Positions 34,387 through 43,475 of a DNA stretch of 64,000 nucleotides are shown in pieces. The DNA comes from Mucilaginibacter gracilis. Lineage in GTDB: Bacteria > Bacteroidota > Bacteroidia > Sphingobacteriales > Sphingobacteriaceae. Under the pieces are notes generated by a model. It worked only from the letters and a program-made list of their open reading frames with translations. It had not been told where the DNA came from and did no database searches. A program made the position numbers and the translations under genes. Position 1 is the first letter of the stretch; each line of letters begins with the position of its first letter. Location of the stretch: the NCBI RefSeq assembly GCF_003633615.1, contig NZ_RBKU01000001.1:6324001-6388000 (forward strand). The letters are read 5' to 3'.

Positions 34387-35682
34387 TTACTTTACTTTAA
34401 AATGTACGGTATATGCTTGCAGCGGATAACCTTTTTGCGACTTAAATGATTTGCCGGTGATTACAAAATCGTACGTTTTTCCAGATTGTAAGGATAATTT
34501 GAGTTTAAATGATTTACGATCGTTTGTAAATCCGGCTACGCCCGAAATAGGAAAATGCTCTTTGCCATCGTCACCTAAACTAATAGAATAACCTTCGCCC
34601 ATTGGCTCAGAAAAGTTGATGGTGAGTTCGGTTAGTAATGCGCTAACATCTTCTTTTCCATTAATGTCGGGAGTAAAGCTTACTACTTGCGGCTGTAACT
34701 TTTCAAACTTTTTTAACAATTCCTCTTTGTTAAAAGGCTCTGCATAGTATCCAGACTGTCTAAGAAAATCTATAATCTGCTTTTCATTAGTGTAATCCAA
34801 CTCAATTATCTTTTTTATCGCCTGCTTTTTGTCGGCATGATGCTGATAGTAAGCCTGGCAAATAGCATAACCTATAAAATAACCAAGATCTGGATGGGGG
34901 CTATTGGAGCCGTTATATAACCAATTGCCTGTAGCGCTGCTAAACATTTCAATGCGAAACTTCTCTTTGAGTTCTTGTTCATGCATTCTGCCGTAAACTA
35001 CATAGGCGTTATTATTCTTCTTTAGGGTAACCAGCTCGGCAATAAAATCAGCCGAACCTTCCATAATCGTTTGCGCAAGCAAAAACTCCCCGTCGCTAGC
35101 CTTTTGTTGTGTATGCACATACTCATGCACATTAAGGCTAACAATGTTTGACGACTGTTGATTTTTAAAAACGTTTTTCAACCAGTCGTCTAATTCCGAA
35201 GAATCGGTATTTTTGTCTGCCGATGCAATTTCCGCACCCACAAGCACCATATCATCGTTAGTGGTGCCGCCCGAGCGCAGGCCGCCAACCGTAAAATACA
35301 TTTTAGCCGGGCGCATACCAGGGTACAGCTTCCTAAAATTGGCTATACTTTTAGTAATGGCAGGAACCTGGTTTTTAATACTTAATGTATTAGCCCTAAT
35401 ACTTTTCCAAAATTTAGGATACTTATTAATCAACGCCACCCACAGCTTTGCATTATAGGCCCGGGCTTTCATAAAGGCTTTAAGGCCCGGCGTGCCTTTG
35501 TCAACGTAAAGGCGTTGAATAAAATCAACTTGCTTTGCTGTGTCGCTTGTGATTGCAACACTATCATAGGCATTCCAAAACCGGTCAATATCCTCGGTAT
35601 ATACTACCTTTACATTACGTGGTTGTGCCTCAATTAACAGGGGTAAACAAAAAATAAAAGCGAGCAAATAAATGTGTTTCAT
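34387..35682 (-). CDS. Secreted HExxH-type putative metalloprotease with C-terminal Ig-like domain
   Basis: 431 residues from ATG 35682; signal peptide about 1-20. The central helical domain carries HEYVHTQQ followed about 20 residues later by EGSADFIAE, the zinc-binding and third-ligand arrangement of gluzincin-like proteases. The last about 95 residues form a beta-sandwich (ELTINFSEPMGEGYSI, YDFVITGKSFKS) similar to Big_5/SbsA Ig-like domains. Substrate unknown. It is the last gene of the minus-strand run from aguB. Confidence 0.7.
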   Translation of the reverse strand: MKHIYLLAFIFCLPLLIEAQPRNVKVVYTEDIDRFWNAYDSVAITSDTAKQVDFIQRLYVDKGTPGLKAFMKARAYNAKLWVALINKYPKFWKSIRANTLSIKNQVPAITKSIANFRKLYPGMRPAKMYFTVGGLRSGGTTNDDMVLVGAEIASADKNTDSSELDDWLKNVFKNQQSSNIVSLNVHEYVHTQQKASDGEFLLAQTIMEGSADFIAELVTLKKNNNAYVVYGRMHEQELKEKFRIEMFSSATGNWLYNGSNSPHPDLGYFIGYAICQAYYQHHADKKQAIKKIIELDYTNEKQIIDFLRQSGYYAEPFNKEELLKKFEKLQPQVVSFTPDINGKEDVSALLTELTINFSEPMGEGYSISLGDDGKEHFPISGVAGFTNDRKSFKLKLSLQSGKTYDFVITGKSFKSQKGYPLQAYTVHFKVK

Positions 35683-35756
35683 GATAACCTGTAGACACAT
35701 TTTTATTTACATATGTTACACAAGGCCAAAAATATTTTATTAACCCTTATGCACAA

Positions 35757-36737
35757 TTAAGCAATATAACTTTCTAAAATTTTAAAGCCGGTTGTTGTTT
35801 TTATTTCTATTTGGTTAACGGTGTTGGGCAACAAAATGCATTCGCCCATTTTAACTTCATAGGTTTCGCTTTGGTGAGTAATGGTATAGGCCCCTGCCAC
35901 GCAAACATGTATCACAAACGAATCCAGGTTGGAGTAATCTTTGTTTGTACCCTCGGTAAAGTCCATTACGTTGGTGGTAAAATATGGGCAGCTTACCAAA
36001 TGAATATCCTCGTTTTCGGCAGGTGTGTAGCGTGTTTTATAATCAGGGTATTGTTTATAATCTATAGCAGCTAAAGCTTCTTCGGTATGTAATTCGCGTT
36101 TGTTGCCTTTATCATCTACGCGGTCAAAATCGTATATCCGATAGGTAATGTCCGATGTTTGCTGCACTTCGGCCAGCAATAAACCTTTGCCTATGGTGTG
36201 TACACGGCCAGCCGGTAAAAAGAAAACATCGCCGGCATTAGCCTCTTCCTTATTCAATATATCTTCTAAATGGCCGGCATTTAGTTTTTCCAGGTACAGT
36301 TTTTCATCAACCTGCTGGTTAAAGCCCGTAATAAGCGTTGAACCCGGATCCGACTCAATAATATACCACATCTCGGTTTTACCGAAAGAATTATGGCGCT
36401 TTTTAGCCAGTTCGTCATCCGGGTGAACCTGTATTGATAGCCAATCGTTAGCATCAATAAACTTTACCAACAACGGAAAAATATTACCAAACCTATCGTA
36501 GACCTTTTTACCAACCAATTGGTCCTGATATTTCTCTAATAGATCAGCCAGTGATTCGCCTTGTAAAGCACCACCCTCTACCACCGAAACATCCGATTTT
36601 ACGCCTGATATTTCCCAGGTTTCGCCGCAGTTAGGCAGTGGCGAAAAATCTTTACCTAAATAAGTGTTGATTTTGTTACCACCCCAAATTTTGTCTTTGT
36701 AAATGGTTTTAAATTTTAGAGGATATAATGCCGACAT
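35757..36737 (-). CDS. manA: Mannose-6-phosphate isomerase, class I
   Basis: 326 residues, a cupin zinc enzyme interconverting mannose 6-phosphate and fructose 6-phosphate. Seen: CGETWEISG, FIDANDWLSIQVHPDD (zinc ligands), GKTEMWYI and FFLPAGRVHTIGKG. The short form resembles Bacteroidetes and Firmicutes ManA. It supplies mannose for surface glycans. Gap of 60 bases behind aguA. Confidence 0.93.
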   Translation of the reverse strand: MSALYPLKFKTIYKDKIWGGNKINTYLGKDFSPLPNCGETWEISGVKSDVSVVEGGALQGESLADLLEKYQDQLVGKKVYDRFGNIFPLLVKFIDANDWLSIQVHPDDELAKKRHNSFGKTEMWYIIESDPGSTLITGFNQQVDEKLYLEKLNAGHLEDILNKEEANAGDVFFLPAGRVHTIGKGLLLAEVQQTSDITYRIYDFDRVDDKGNKRELHTEEALAAIDYKQYPDYKTRYTPAENEDIHLVSCPYFTTNVMDFTEGTNKDYSNLDSFVIHVCVAGAYTITHQSETYEVKMGECILLPNTVNQIEIKTTTGFKILESYIA

Positions 36738-36797
36738 AGGTTTGCTTTTATGTAATACGCGAATTTATACTTTAATAGCCAATATCAAAAAAGATTA

Positions 36798-37835
36798 CTA
36801 AACTTCGGGCTCCTGCTGGCTCAGGCAATGGAAACTGCCCAGCCCCCAAATAATGTCGGTTGAGTCAATCCCAACAACTTTTCTATCGGGGAAACACTGG
36901 CCTAATATTTGCAAAGCCCTATCATCGTTTTCATCACGAAAAGTTGGCATAACCACGGCCGCATTGCCAATATAAAAATTAGCGTACGATGCCGGTAAAC
37001 GCTGCTCATCGTAAACAACCGGTTTAGGCATAGGCAGTTCAACAATATTTAATTGCTTGCCGTTAAGCAGCCGCATTGCTTTTAAGGCTTGCAGGTTGTG
37101 CTGTAGCAGATGGTAGTTTTCGTCGGCTCTGTTTTCTTCAACAACGGTTACTACGGTATCGTGGTTAACAAACCGTGTAATATCGTCAATATGCCCGTCG
37201 GTATCATCACCAACAATACCGTCGTTTAGCCATAAAATTTGCTCAACACCGTAATAATTGTGCAGGTAGCTTTCAATTTGCTCCTGGTTTAAATGCGGAT
37301 TGCGGTTTGGGTTAAGCAGGCACGCTGTGGTAGTTAACAAAGTACCGGCACCGTTAAAATCAACCGAGCCGCCTTCCATCACAATGCCGGGGTTAAAAAC
37401 AGGCAAATTAAAATGGTTGCCAATTTTTGTTGGTATAACATCGTCCAAATCAAATGGCGGATACTTGCCGCCCCAGGCGTTATAACCCCAATCAACTATT
37501 GCCTTCTTTTTGGTTTCCCGGTTTACCAAAAATGCAGGGCCATGGTCTCGGCACCAGGCATCGTTAGTTGCAAAGTGGAAAAACTGAATTTGCTTCAAAT
37601 CGACACCAACTTTAGTCAATTGCTCTTTAGCAAAAGCCTCCATTTGTGTATTGGCCACGTTAATGCGCACCAATTGCCCTGTTGATATAATTTTTATAAA
37701 CTCGCAATAGGGTTTATATATAGTGTCGATCTTTCCCGGCCACGATTCTTCTTTATGCGGCCAACTAAGCCACATTGCAGTCTGTTTTTCCCATTCGGCG
37801 GGAAAGTGGAAGCCTTGAGCGATCGGATAATCCAT
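36798..37835 (-). CDS. aguA: Agmatine deiminase
   Basis: 345 residues, guanidino-modifying fold. It hydrolyses agmatine to N-carbamoylputrescine and ammonia. Active-site blocks: WCRDHGPAF (about 93-101), VMEGGSVDFNGAGT, GDDTDGHIDDITRF and the nucleophilic cysteine in GSFHCLSQQ close to the C-terminus. Next to aguB (38-base gap), so a complete two-step agmatine-to-putrescine route. Confidence 0.96.
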   Translation of the reverse strand: MDYPIAQGFHFPAEWEKQTAMWLSWPHKEESWPGKIDTIYKPYCEFIKIISTGQLVRINVANTQMEAFAKEQLTKVGVDLKQIQFFHFATNDAWCRDHGPAFLVNRETKKKAIVDWGYNAWGGKYPPFDLDDVIPTKIGNHFNLPVFNPGIVMEGGSVDFNGAGTLLTTTACLLNPNRNPHLNQEQIESYLHNYYGVEQILWLNDGIVGDDTDGHIDDITRFVNHDTVVTVVEENRADENYHLLQHNLQALKAMRLLNGKQLNIVELPMPKPVVYDEQRLPASYANFYIGNAAVVMPTFRDENDDRALQILGQCFPDRKVVGIDSTDIIWGLGSFHCLSQQEPEV

Positions 37836-37873
37836 AGTATTAGCTTTATGTTATTGTATTTCTATCCTGGTAA

Positions 37874-38743
37874 TTAGTCGCCGTCTATTAAGCGTTTGGT
37901 AATAGGTTGATACGAGTCTATCCTTCTATCGCGCAAAAATGGCCAGTGGGTTCGGTAGTAATCGGTTTTATCTAAATCCAGTTCGTGGATAATGTTTTCC
38001 TCATCATTGTGCGATGCCTGGTAAAGTATGGTACCAAATGGGTTTGATACAAACGAGCCACCCCAAAATTTAACACCGGCTTCTTCGCCAACACGGTTAA
38101 TACCTATTACGTGTACACCGTTTGCAACGGCGTGCCCGCGTTGTATAGTTTGCCAGGCGTTGTATTGCTCTACATTAGTAGCCTCATCCTGAGTAGTGGC
38201 CCAGCCAATTGCAGTTGGATAAAACAATATTTCGGCACCCATTAATGCTGTTATACGTGCTGCTTCGGGGTACCATTGGTCCCAGCAAATAAGCACGCCA
38301 ATGGTGGCAAATTTGGTTTTAAAAACCTTGTATCCTAAATCGCCGGGGGTAAAGTAAAATTTCTCGTAAAAACCGGGGTCGTCCGGGATATGCATTTTGC
38401 GGTATTTGCCAAGATAGGTACCATCGGCATCTAAAACGGCGGTGGTATTATGATAAACACCTTGTGCGCGTTTTTCAAATAGCGAAGCAATGATAACCAC
38501 ACCCAATTCGGCAGCTACCTTTGATAGCTCGTCGGTAGATGGGCCGGGGATAGACTCGGCCAAACTAAAATTATCATGGTCTTCAACATCACAAAAATAG
38601 AGCGAGGTAAACAACTCTTGCAAACAAACTATCTGCGCACCACCAGCGGCGGTTTCGCGCACCTTTGCAATAGCTTTTTTTAGGTTATCTGCCTTGCTTG
38701 CCGTACAACTCATTTGCACCAGGCCAACTTTAACTTTCGACAT
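37874..38743 (-). CDS. aguB: N-carbamoylputrescine amidase
   Basis: 289 residues, nitrilase superfamily. Catalytic triad visible: Glu in CLQELF, Lys in YRKMHIP and Cys in VLICWDQWYPEAAR. It splits N-carbamoylputrescine into putrescine, CO2 and ammonia. First gene of the aguB-aguA-manA run. Confidence 0.95.
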   Translation of the reverse strand: MSKVKVGLVQMSCTASKADNLKKAIAKVRETAAGGAQIVCLQELFTSLYFCDVEDHDNFSLAESIPGPSTDELSKVAAELGVVIIASLFEKRAQGVYHNTTAVLDADGTYLGKYRKMHIPDDPGFYEKFYFTPGDLGYKVFKTKFATIGVLICWDQWYPEAARITALMGAEILFYPTAIGWATTQDEATNVEQYNAWQTIQRGHAVANGVHVIGINRVGEEAGVKFWGGSFVSNPFGTILYQASHNDEENIIHELDLDKTDYYRTHWPFLRDRRIDSYQPITKRLIDGD

Positions 38744-38816
38744 ATCGCTTCCCGTTTTTAATATTTCCGCAAAAGTAAAACTTTAATGTTAAATAGGATG
38801 TCATAAATAAATGCTT

Positions 38817-38961
38817 ATAGATCATAGTTGATGGTTCATAGATCATGGTTGATAGGTTATAGTTTATGAAAGGTAAAGTATTTACAAATCATGGTAGAAG
38901 CGCGATAATTTGGTATTGATGCTTTTCGTTGATGAACTATCAACTATTATCTATGAACCAC
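38817..38961. repeat. Heptad-word array B (ATAGNTN words, inverted arms)
   Basis: Eight 7-base words without interruption at 38817-38872 (ATAGATC, ATAGTTG, ATGGTTC, ATAGATC, ATGGTTG, ATAGGTT, ATAGTTT, ATGAAAG). Four reverse-complement words at 38934-38961 (GAACTAT, CAACTAT, TATCTAT, GAACCAC). The gap is between divergent genes. Confidence 0.85.
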
Positions 38962-38976
38962 ATTTAAATAAACCCA

Positions 38977-39005
38977 TTTGTAAACTAAGCTTTTTATTAG
39001 CTTTG
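38977..39005 (+). promoter_or_regulatory. Bacteroidetes-type promoter for the J-domain/YbhN fusion
   Basis: TTTG (38977-38980), 17 bases, TAGCTTTG (38998-39005). Transcription would begin near 39012, so ATG 39045 is the better start. Confidence 0.6.
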
Positions 39006-39044
39006 CATTGAATGGCTTTACGCCATTGGTACATAAACAACACC

Positions 39045-40190
39045 ATGACGAACAAAGATTACTACCATATATTAGGCGTAAACGGAGATGCTACACCGGA
39101 TGATATTACCCAGGCATATCACGCAGCAATTGCCGCTAACAACAACCCCGATGCCGGGGAAGCCTACCAAACACTTATTGACCCCGAAAAACGCCGCGAA
39201 TACGACGAAAACTATATTGGCCCCTTTGACCCATCGGACTCATACCTTGTAGAAGATTTGGAAACCATAACTGCCGAAAAAAAGCCTAAAACTTTTAAAG
39301 ATACGCTTTGGAATATAACTAAACTGCTTTTAAAAATAGCCGTTACCGGCCTGCTGCTTTATTATGTATTCAGCCAAATACATATCGATCAGGTTAAAAC
39401 CCTCATCAGCCAGTCAAATCCCTGGTGGATGATGGCGGCTATATTAACCTTTTTTGTTTCAACCATGGTTTCGGCTTCCAGGTTAATGAGCTTTTTTAAA
39501 TCGATAGGGTTAAACATACGCTGGCAATTTAACCTGCGCCTTTATATGCTGGGCATGTTTTACAACCTTTTTTTACCGGGCGGTATTGGCGGCGATGGCT
39601 ATAAAATTTACCTGCTCAATAAAAACTATAAAATGCCCGCAAAAAAGGTTTTCTGGGCCATTTTGTTTGATAGGTTGAGCGGCTTTTGGGCCATAGGTTT
39701 AATTACAGCAGTACTGGTTATATTTTTACCGCAGCTAAAGGTATTGCACATAACCCCGGTATTGGCCTGGGCCGTATTTTTGGCGGCAACTGCTGTATAT
39801 GGCTTTGTAGCATACAAGTTTTTTAAAGATTACACAAAGCATTTTATCGAAGCTCACATCAAGGCTGTCGGCGTACAATCGTTACAGGTGCTAACTATTT
39901 TGTTGGTGATGATAGCTTTACACCATACCGAAAAATATGCGCCTTATTTATCGGCATTCCTTATGTCGTCTATGGCGGCGGTAATCCCATTTAGCGTTGG
40001 TGGTTTAGGCTTCCGCGAATTCATTTTTAAATATGTTGTTGCCGAAATGTTCCACATGAATGGCGATCTGGCCGTAGTATTGAGTTTATCGTTCTACGTT
40101 ATTTCGGGCATTATTTCTCTCCTCGGGGTTTACTATGTTTTCCGTACCGATAAACTGGATAAGGATTTACCCGCTAAAGAGAAGAAATAA
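39045..40190 (+). CDS. Degenerate J domain fused to a YbhN/LPG-synthase-type membrane domain
   Basis: 381 residues. Residues 1-58 resemble a DnaJ J domain (DYYHILGVNGDATPDDITQAY and LIDPEKRREYDENY), but shortened by several residues and with NPD where J domains have the HPD needed to stimulate DnaK. Residues about 75-375 contain seven or eight membrane helices of the UPF0104/YbhN family (flippase-like part of lysylphosphatidylglycerol synthase) with the LFLPGGIGGDGYKIYLL and IPFSVGGLGFREF motifs. The catalytic synthase domain is absent. The role may be lipid flipping; the J-like part may be a binding module. Confidence 0.8.
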   Translation: MTNKDYYHILGVNGDATPDDITQAYHAAIAANNNPDAGEAYQTLIDPEKRREYDENYIGPFDPSDSYLVEDLETITAEKKPKTFKDTLWNITKLLLKIAVTGLLLYYVFSQIHIDQVKTLISQSNPWWMMAAILTFFVSTMVSASRLMSFFKSIGLNIRWQFNLRLYMLGMFYNLFLPGGIGGDGYKIYLLNKNYKMPAKKVFWAILFDRLSGFWAIGLITAVLVIFLPQLKVLHITPVLAWAVFLAATAVYGFVAYKFFKDYTKHFIEAHIKAVGVQSLQVLTILLVMIALHHTEKYAPYLSAFLMSSMAAVIPFSVGGLGFREFIFKYVVAEMFHMNGDLAVVLSLSFYVISGIISLLGVYYVFRTDKLDKDLPAKEKK

Positions 40191-40324
40191 ACGTTCAAAA
40201 CATTCGTTCATTTGCATCGTTATATAATTGCGAAACTAAACAAAGTCAAAATTTAATATTAACCCATAAACCTGGAGCGATATTTTATTTTTAGTTTTAC
40301 AGCAATTATAAACCTTGCGACAGC

Positions 40325-42094
40325 ATGAGCGTATTTAACAATTTTAATAATCCGCAGGTGGCGGCTTTGCCAAAACACCTTAAACAATACATTGTAGATC
40401 AGCATTACGAACACTATACCCCGATAGATCATGCCATTTGGCGCTACGTAATGCGGCAAAATTACAGCTACCTAAAGGATGTTGCTTACTATCCCTACAT
40501 TCCGGGTTTAGAGAAAGCGGGCCTTACTATCGAGAGCATCCCTAATCTGCAAAACATGAACGACGCCCTTGCAAAAATTGGCTGGGGCGCCGTTACCGTT
40601 GATGGTTTTATACCGCCCGCCGCCTTTATGGAATACCAGGCCTACCGCGTGCTGGTAATTGCTGCGGATATAAGGCAACTTAACCATATTGAATACACAC
40701 CCGCTCCGGATATTATACACGAATCTGCGGGGCATGCGCCCATTATTGCCGATACAGAGTACCATCAGTACTTAAGCTATTTTGGTTCGATAGGTGCTAA
40801 GGCTATGTTTTCGGCACAGGATTTTGAGTTGTACGAAGCCATACGCGCCCTCTCTATTTTAAAAGAAATGCCCGATGCTGATGCCAAAGCCGTTAAGCAA
40901 GCCGAAGAAGAGCTTGCCTACTGCCAAAACAACATGGGCGAACCATCGGAAATGGCCTTATTAAGCCGCCTGCACTGGTGGACGGTTGAATACGGATTGA
41001 TAGGCACTTTAGAGGACCCTAAAATATATGGTGCCGGGCTATTGTCTTCCATCGGCGAAAGCTCAAGCTGTATGCTACCCAATATTAAAAAACTGTGGTA
41101 CACTGCCGATACCGTTAATTATCCATACGATATTACTAAGCCCCAGCCCCAATTATTTGTAACACCCAACTTTAAAAACCTTATTGATGTGCTTGAGCAG
41201 TTTGCCAATACAATGGCCTTCCGCATAGGTGGCCTGTATGGTTTGCAAACAGCCATAGCAAGCAAAAACACCTGTACGGCTGTTTATAGTTCGGGCTTGC
41301 AGGTATCGGGCACGTTTACAGAAGTTTTGGAGGTTGGCGGTGCAGCTACTTTTATTAAAACTACAGGGCCAACAAACCTTTCGTACCATAACAAACAGTT
41401 AGATGGGCATGGCAAAAGCTATCATCAGCACGGCTTTAGTTCGCCGGTTGGCAAGCTAAGGGGGGTTAATATGTCTTTAGAAGATATGGCACCCCGACAG
41501 GCCGGAATTATAGTAAACCAACAAGCTACGCTTACTTTTGAAAGCGGAATTGAGGTAACTGGTGTTGTTAAAAACATCCTTAGTCAGCACGGTAAAACCT
41601 TGCTCATCACATTTGAAAATTGCACCGTGGCCAACCACGTCGGTAAAATTTTATTCGATCCCTCCTGGGGATTATATGATATGGCCGTTGGCGAAACCAT
41701 CACATCCGTATTTTGCGGTGCCGCCGATAAAGACGCCTTTGAAGGTATTGTTTACCAACCCAAAACCAGCACCTACCATCCGGAGTACGATGCCAAGGCG
41801 GTTGAGTTACACCAACTGTATCAACAGGTGCGCAACTGCCGGCAAAACCATTCGGGGTACCATACTTTGCCATCCAACTGGCAAACACTGCAACTTGAGC
41901 ATCCAACCGACTGGCTATGCGCTTTAGAAATTTTAGAGATACTGGAGCACGAGGAAATTTATCCCGAAACGGCCCAACAAATACATAAGTTTTTAGAACA
42001 ACGGGCCACAAACGAGCCCGAATTAAAAAAATTAATAACCGATGGCTTTTACCTCATTAAACACCCGGTAGAACAAAAATTGATAGTTCATTAA
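40325..42094 (+). CDS. phhA: Aromatic amino acid hydroxylase (phenylalanine 4-monooxygenase) with long C-terminal extension
   Basis: 589 residues. The catalytic domain is in the first about 330 residues, with the iron ligands His132 and His137 in IHESAGHAP and Glu222 in WWTVEYGLIG, as in biopterin-dependent hydroxylases. It would make tyrosine from phenylalanine and feed hppD/hmgA at 29.6-32 kb. The C-terminal 250 residues (from about 335) are absent from the about 260-300 residue proteobacterial enzyme; they contain two similar beta segments (AVYSSGLQVSGTF; TFESGIEVTGVV) and a helical end. Extension function unknown. Confidence 0.88.
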   Translation: MSVFNNFNNPQVAALPKHLKQYIVDQHYEHYTPIDHAIWRYVMRQNYSYLKDVAYYPYIPGLEKAGLTIESIPNLQNMNDALAKIGWGAVTVDGFIPPAAFMEYQAYRVLVIAADIRQLNHIEYTPAPDIIHESAGHAPIIADTEYHQYLSYFGSIGAKAMFSAQDFELYEAIRALSILKEMPDADAKAVKQAEEELAYCQNNMGEPSEMALLSRLHWWTVEYGLIGTLEDPKIYGAGLLSSIGESSSCMLPNIKKLWYTADTVNYPYDITKPQPQLFVTPNFKNLIDVLEQFANTMAFRIGGLYGLQTAIASKNTCTAVYSSGLQVSGTFTEVLEVGGAATFIKTTGPTNLSYHNKQLDGHGKSYHQHGFSSPVGKLRGVNMSLEDMAPRQAGIIVNQQATLTFESGIEVTGVVKNILSQHGKTLLITFENCTVANHVGKILFDPSWGLYDMAVGETITSVFCGAADKDAFEGIVYQPKTSTYHPEYDAKAVELHQLYQQVRNCRQNHSGYHTLPSNWQTLQLEHPTDWLCALEILEILEHEEIYPETAQQIHKFLEQRATNEPELKKLITDGFYLIKHPVEQKLIVH

Positions 42095-42114
42095 AATATT
42101 TGTAATTTAGGACT

Positions 42115-42369
42115 ATGACGGTACTGAGAATAAGCATTGATGAGGAAAACGATTTAAAACTTGTAAAAGAGTTTTTAGGCGAGCTCCCTTCAGTTAAAAT
42201 TGAGGAAGAAACCGACGTTGTTATTACAGAGACACCAAAAGCGCAATCAGCCTCGGAGCGGATAAAAAAGATCCTGGAGGAGGCTAAAGGTAAAGACCTG
42301 TTTAAAGATATTGAAGACCCGTCGGAATGGCAAAGGGAGATCCGAAAGGAGTGGGATCGTGATTTTTGA
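42115..42369 (+). CDS. Antitoxin of a VapBC-like module
   Basis: 84 residues, strongly charged. N-terminus MTVLRISIDEENDLKLVKEFL is a strand-helix typical of small Bacteroidetes antitoxins; the end EDPSEWQREIRKEWDRDF is a toxin-wrapping tail common in VapB proteins. It overlaps the PIN-domain gene by 11 bases. DNA-binding type (AbrB, RHH or Phd) not identified. Confidence 0.65.
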   Translation: MTVLRISIDEENDLKLVKEFLGELPSVKIEEETDVVITETPKAQSASERIKKILEEAKGKDLFKDIEDPSEWQREIRKEWDRDF

Positions 42370-42727
42370 TACTAACATACTCATTTATTTATCCAAATAC
42401 CTTTTAGACCCCGACCGTATTCTTTCAAAACAAGCCAAAGATTCAGTGTCAATCATCACAAAAATAGAAACACTTGGTTTTAATTTTCAAAAAGCAGATG
42501 AACACAAATTATTGTCTGATCTATGTAATGAACTAATCGTCATCCCCTTATCAGATCAGATAGCCGAAGAAACTATTAAACTACGCAAAGGTAACCGTAT
42601 AAAATTACCTGATGCCATAATTTACGCAACCGCCTTAACACAAGGTCTGCCATTATTAACCAACAACATTGCCGATTTTAAAAATCTTGGCAACAAGGTT
42701 GAATTAGTGAATCCATTTTCTATATGA
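42359..42727 (+). CDS. PIN-domain toxin, VapC-like ribonuclease
   Basis: 122 residues. PIN acidic residues: Asp in VIFDTNILIY (4), Glu in ITKIETLGF, Asp in KLPDAIIYATAL, and the LLTNNIADF strand. VapC toxins cut tRNA or rRNA and are held by their VapB. GTG at 42359 is the start: an AAAGGAG site 7 bases upstream is one of the few Shine-Dalgarno-like sequences here, and the preceding in-frame ATG at 42311 encodes non-conserved residues inside the antitoxin gene. The stop overlaps the next gene by 4 bases. Confidence 0.82.
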   Translation: MIFDTNILIYLSKYLLDPDRILSKQAKDSVSIITKIETLGFNFQKADEHKLLSDLCNELIVIPLSDQIAEETIKLRKGNRIKLPDAIIYATALTQGLPLLTNNIADFKNLGNKVELVNPFSI

Positions 42728-43428
42728 ATATCATAATAACCGGTGCCAGTAGCGGGGTGGGCTTTGAAGCCGTTTTAGAATTAATTTTATCGGGCAAGCA
42801 CAACATTATTGCTTTGGCGCGGTCGGAAGATAAGCTGGGGCGACTACTTGAAATTGCCCTGGGGCTTAACCCGGATTGTGTTTTATACCCCGTAGCCTTT
42901 GATATTGTACACGACGATTACGACAGCTTGCAACAGTTTATAGCTTCGCATTTAGATAACCGGGTTGATATATTAATTAATAACGCAGGCCTGCTTATTA
43001 ATAAACCCTTTGCACAACTTTTAGAAAGCGATTTTGTGGAGATGCTGCAAAGCAATTACATGGGCCATGTGCGCATAATACAAGCATTGCTACCGCTAAT
43101 GCCCGCAGGCTCACACATTGTTAATATTGGCAGCATGGGTGGCTTTCAGGGAAGTGCTAAGTTTGCGGGTTTGGCCGCATACTCGGCCAGTAAAGCGGCA
43201 CTGCATGTGTTAACCGAATGCCTTGCCCAGGAACTTGCCACGCAACAAATAAAGGTAAACTGCCTTGCGCTTGGCTCGGCCCAAACCGAGATGCTCGAAA
43301 AAGCTTTTCCTGGTTATGAGTCGCCTGTAATGGCATTTGAAATGGGCAAATACATAGCCGATTTTGCCCTTACCGGGCACAAATTTTTTAACGGAAAAAT
43401 ATTGCCCGTTGCTTTAAGTACGCCTTAA
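42724..43428 (+). CDS. Short-chain dehydrogenase/reductase
   Basis: 234 residues. NAD(P)-binding TGASSGVG (6-13), NNAG, and the catalytic YSASKAA with Ser in NIGSMGG. Classical SDR; substrate unknown. Start ATGA overlaps the stop of the PIN toxin gene, so it is translated from the same mRNA, unusual for a toxin-antitoxin module. Confidence 0.88.
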   Translation: MNIIITGASSGVGFEAVLELILSGKHNIIALARSEDKLGRLLEIALGLNPDCVLYPVAFDIVHDDYDSLQQFIASHLDNRVDILINNAGLLINKPFAQLLESDFVEMLQSNYMGHVRIIQALLPLMPAGSHIVNIGSMGGFQGSAKFAGLAAYSASKAALHVLTECLAQELATQQIKVNCLALGSAQTEMLEKAFPGYESPVMAFEMGKYIADFALTGHKFFNGKILPVALSTP

Positions 43429-43475
43429 TAATACTGCATTTAACGGTTAGCAAAAGCTAAACCGGGCGTGTTTCA

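Noticed and set aside
39012..39044. Upstream ATG (39012) of the J-domain/YbhN gene
   Set aside because: It coincides with the predicted transcription start; ATG 39045 begins the J-like domain directly.
42311..42358. Upstream ATG extension of the PIN toxin
   Set aside because: The added residues lie within the antitoxin gene and are not PIN-like; GTG 42359 has a good ribosome site.
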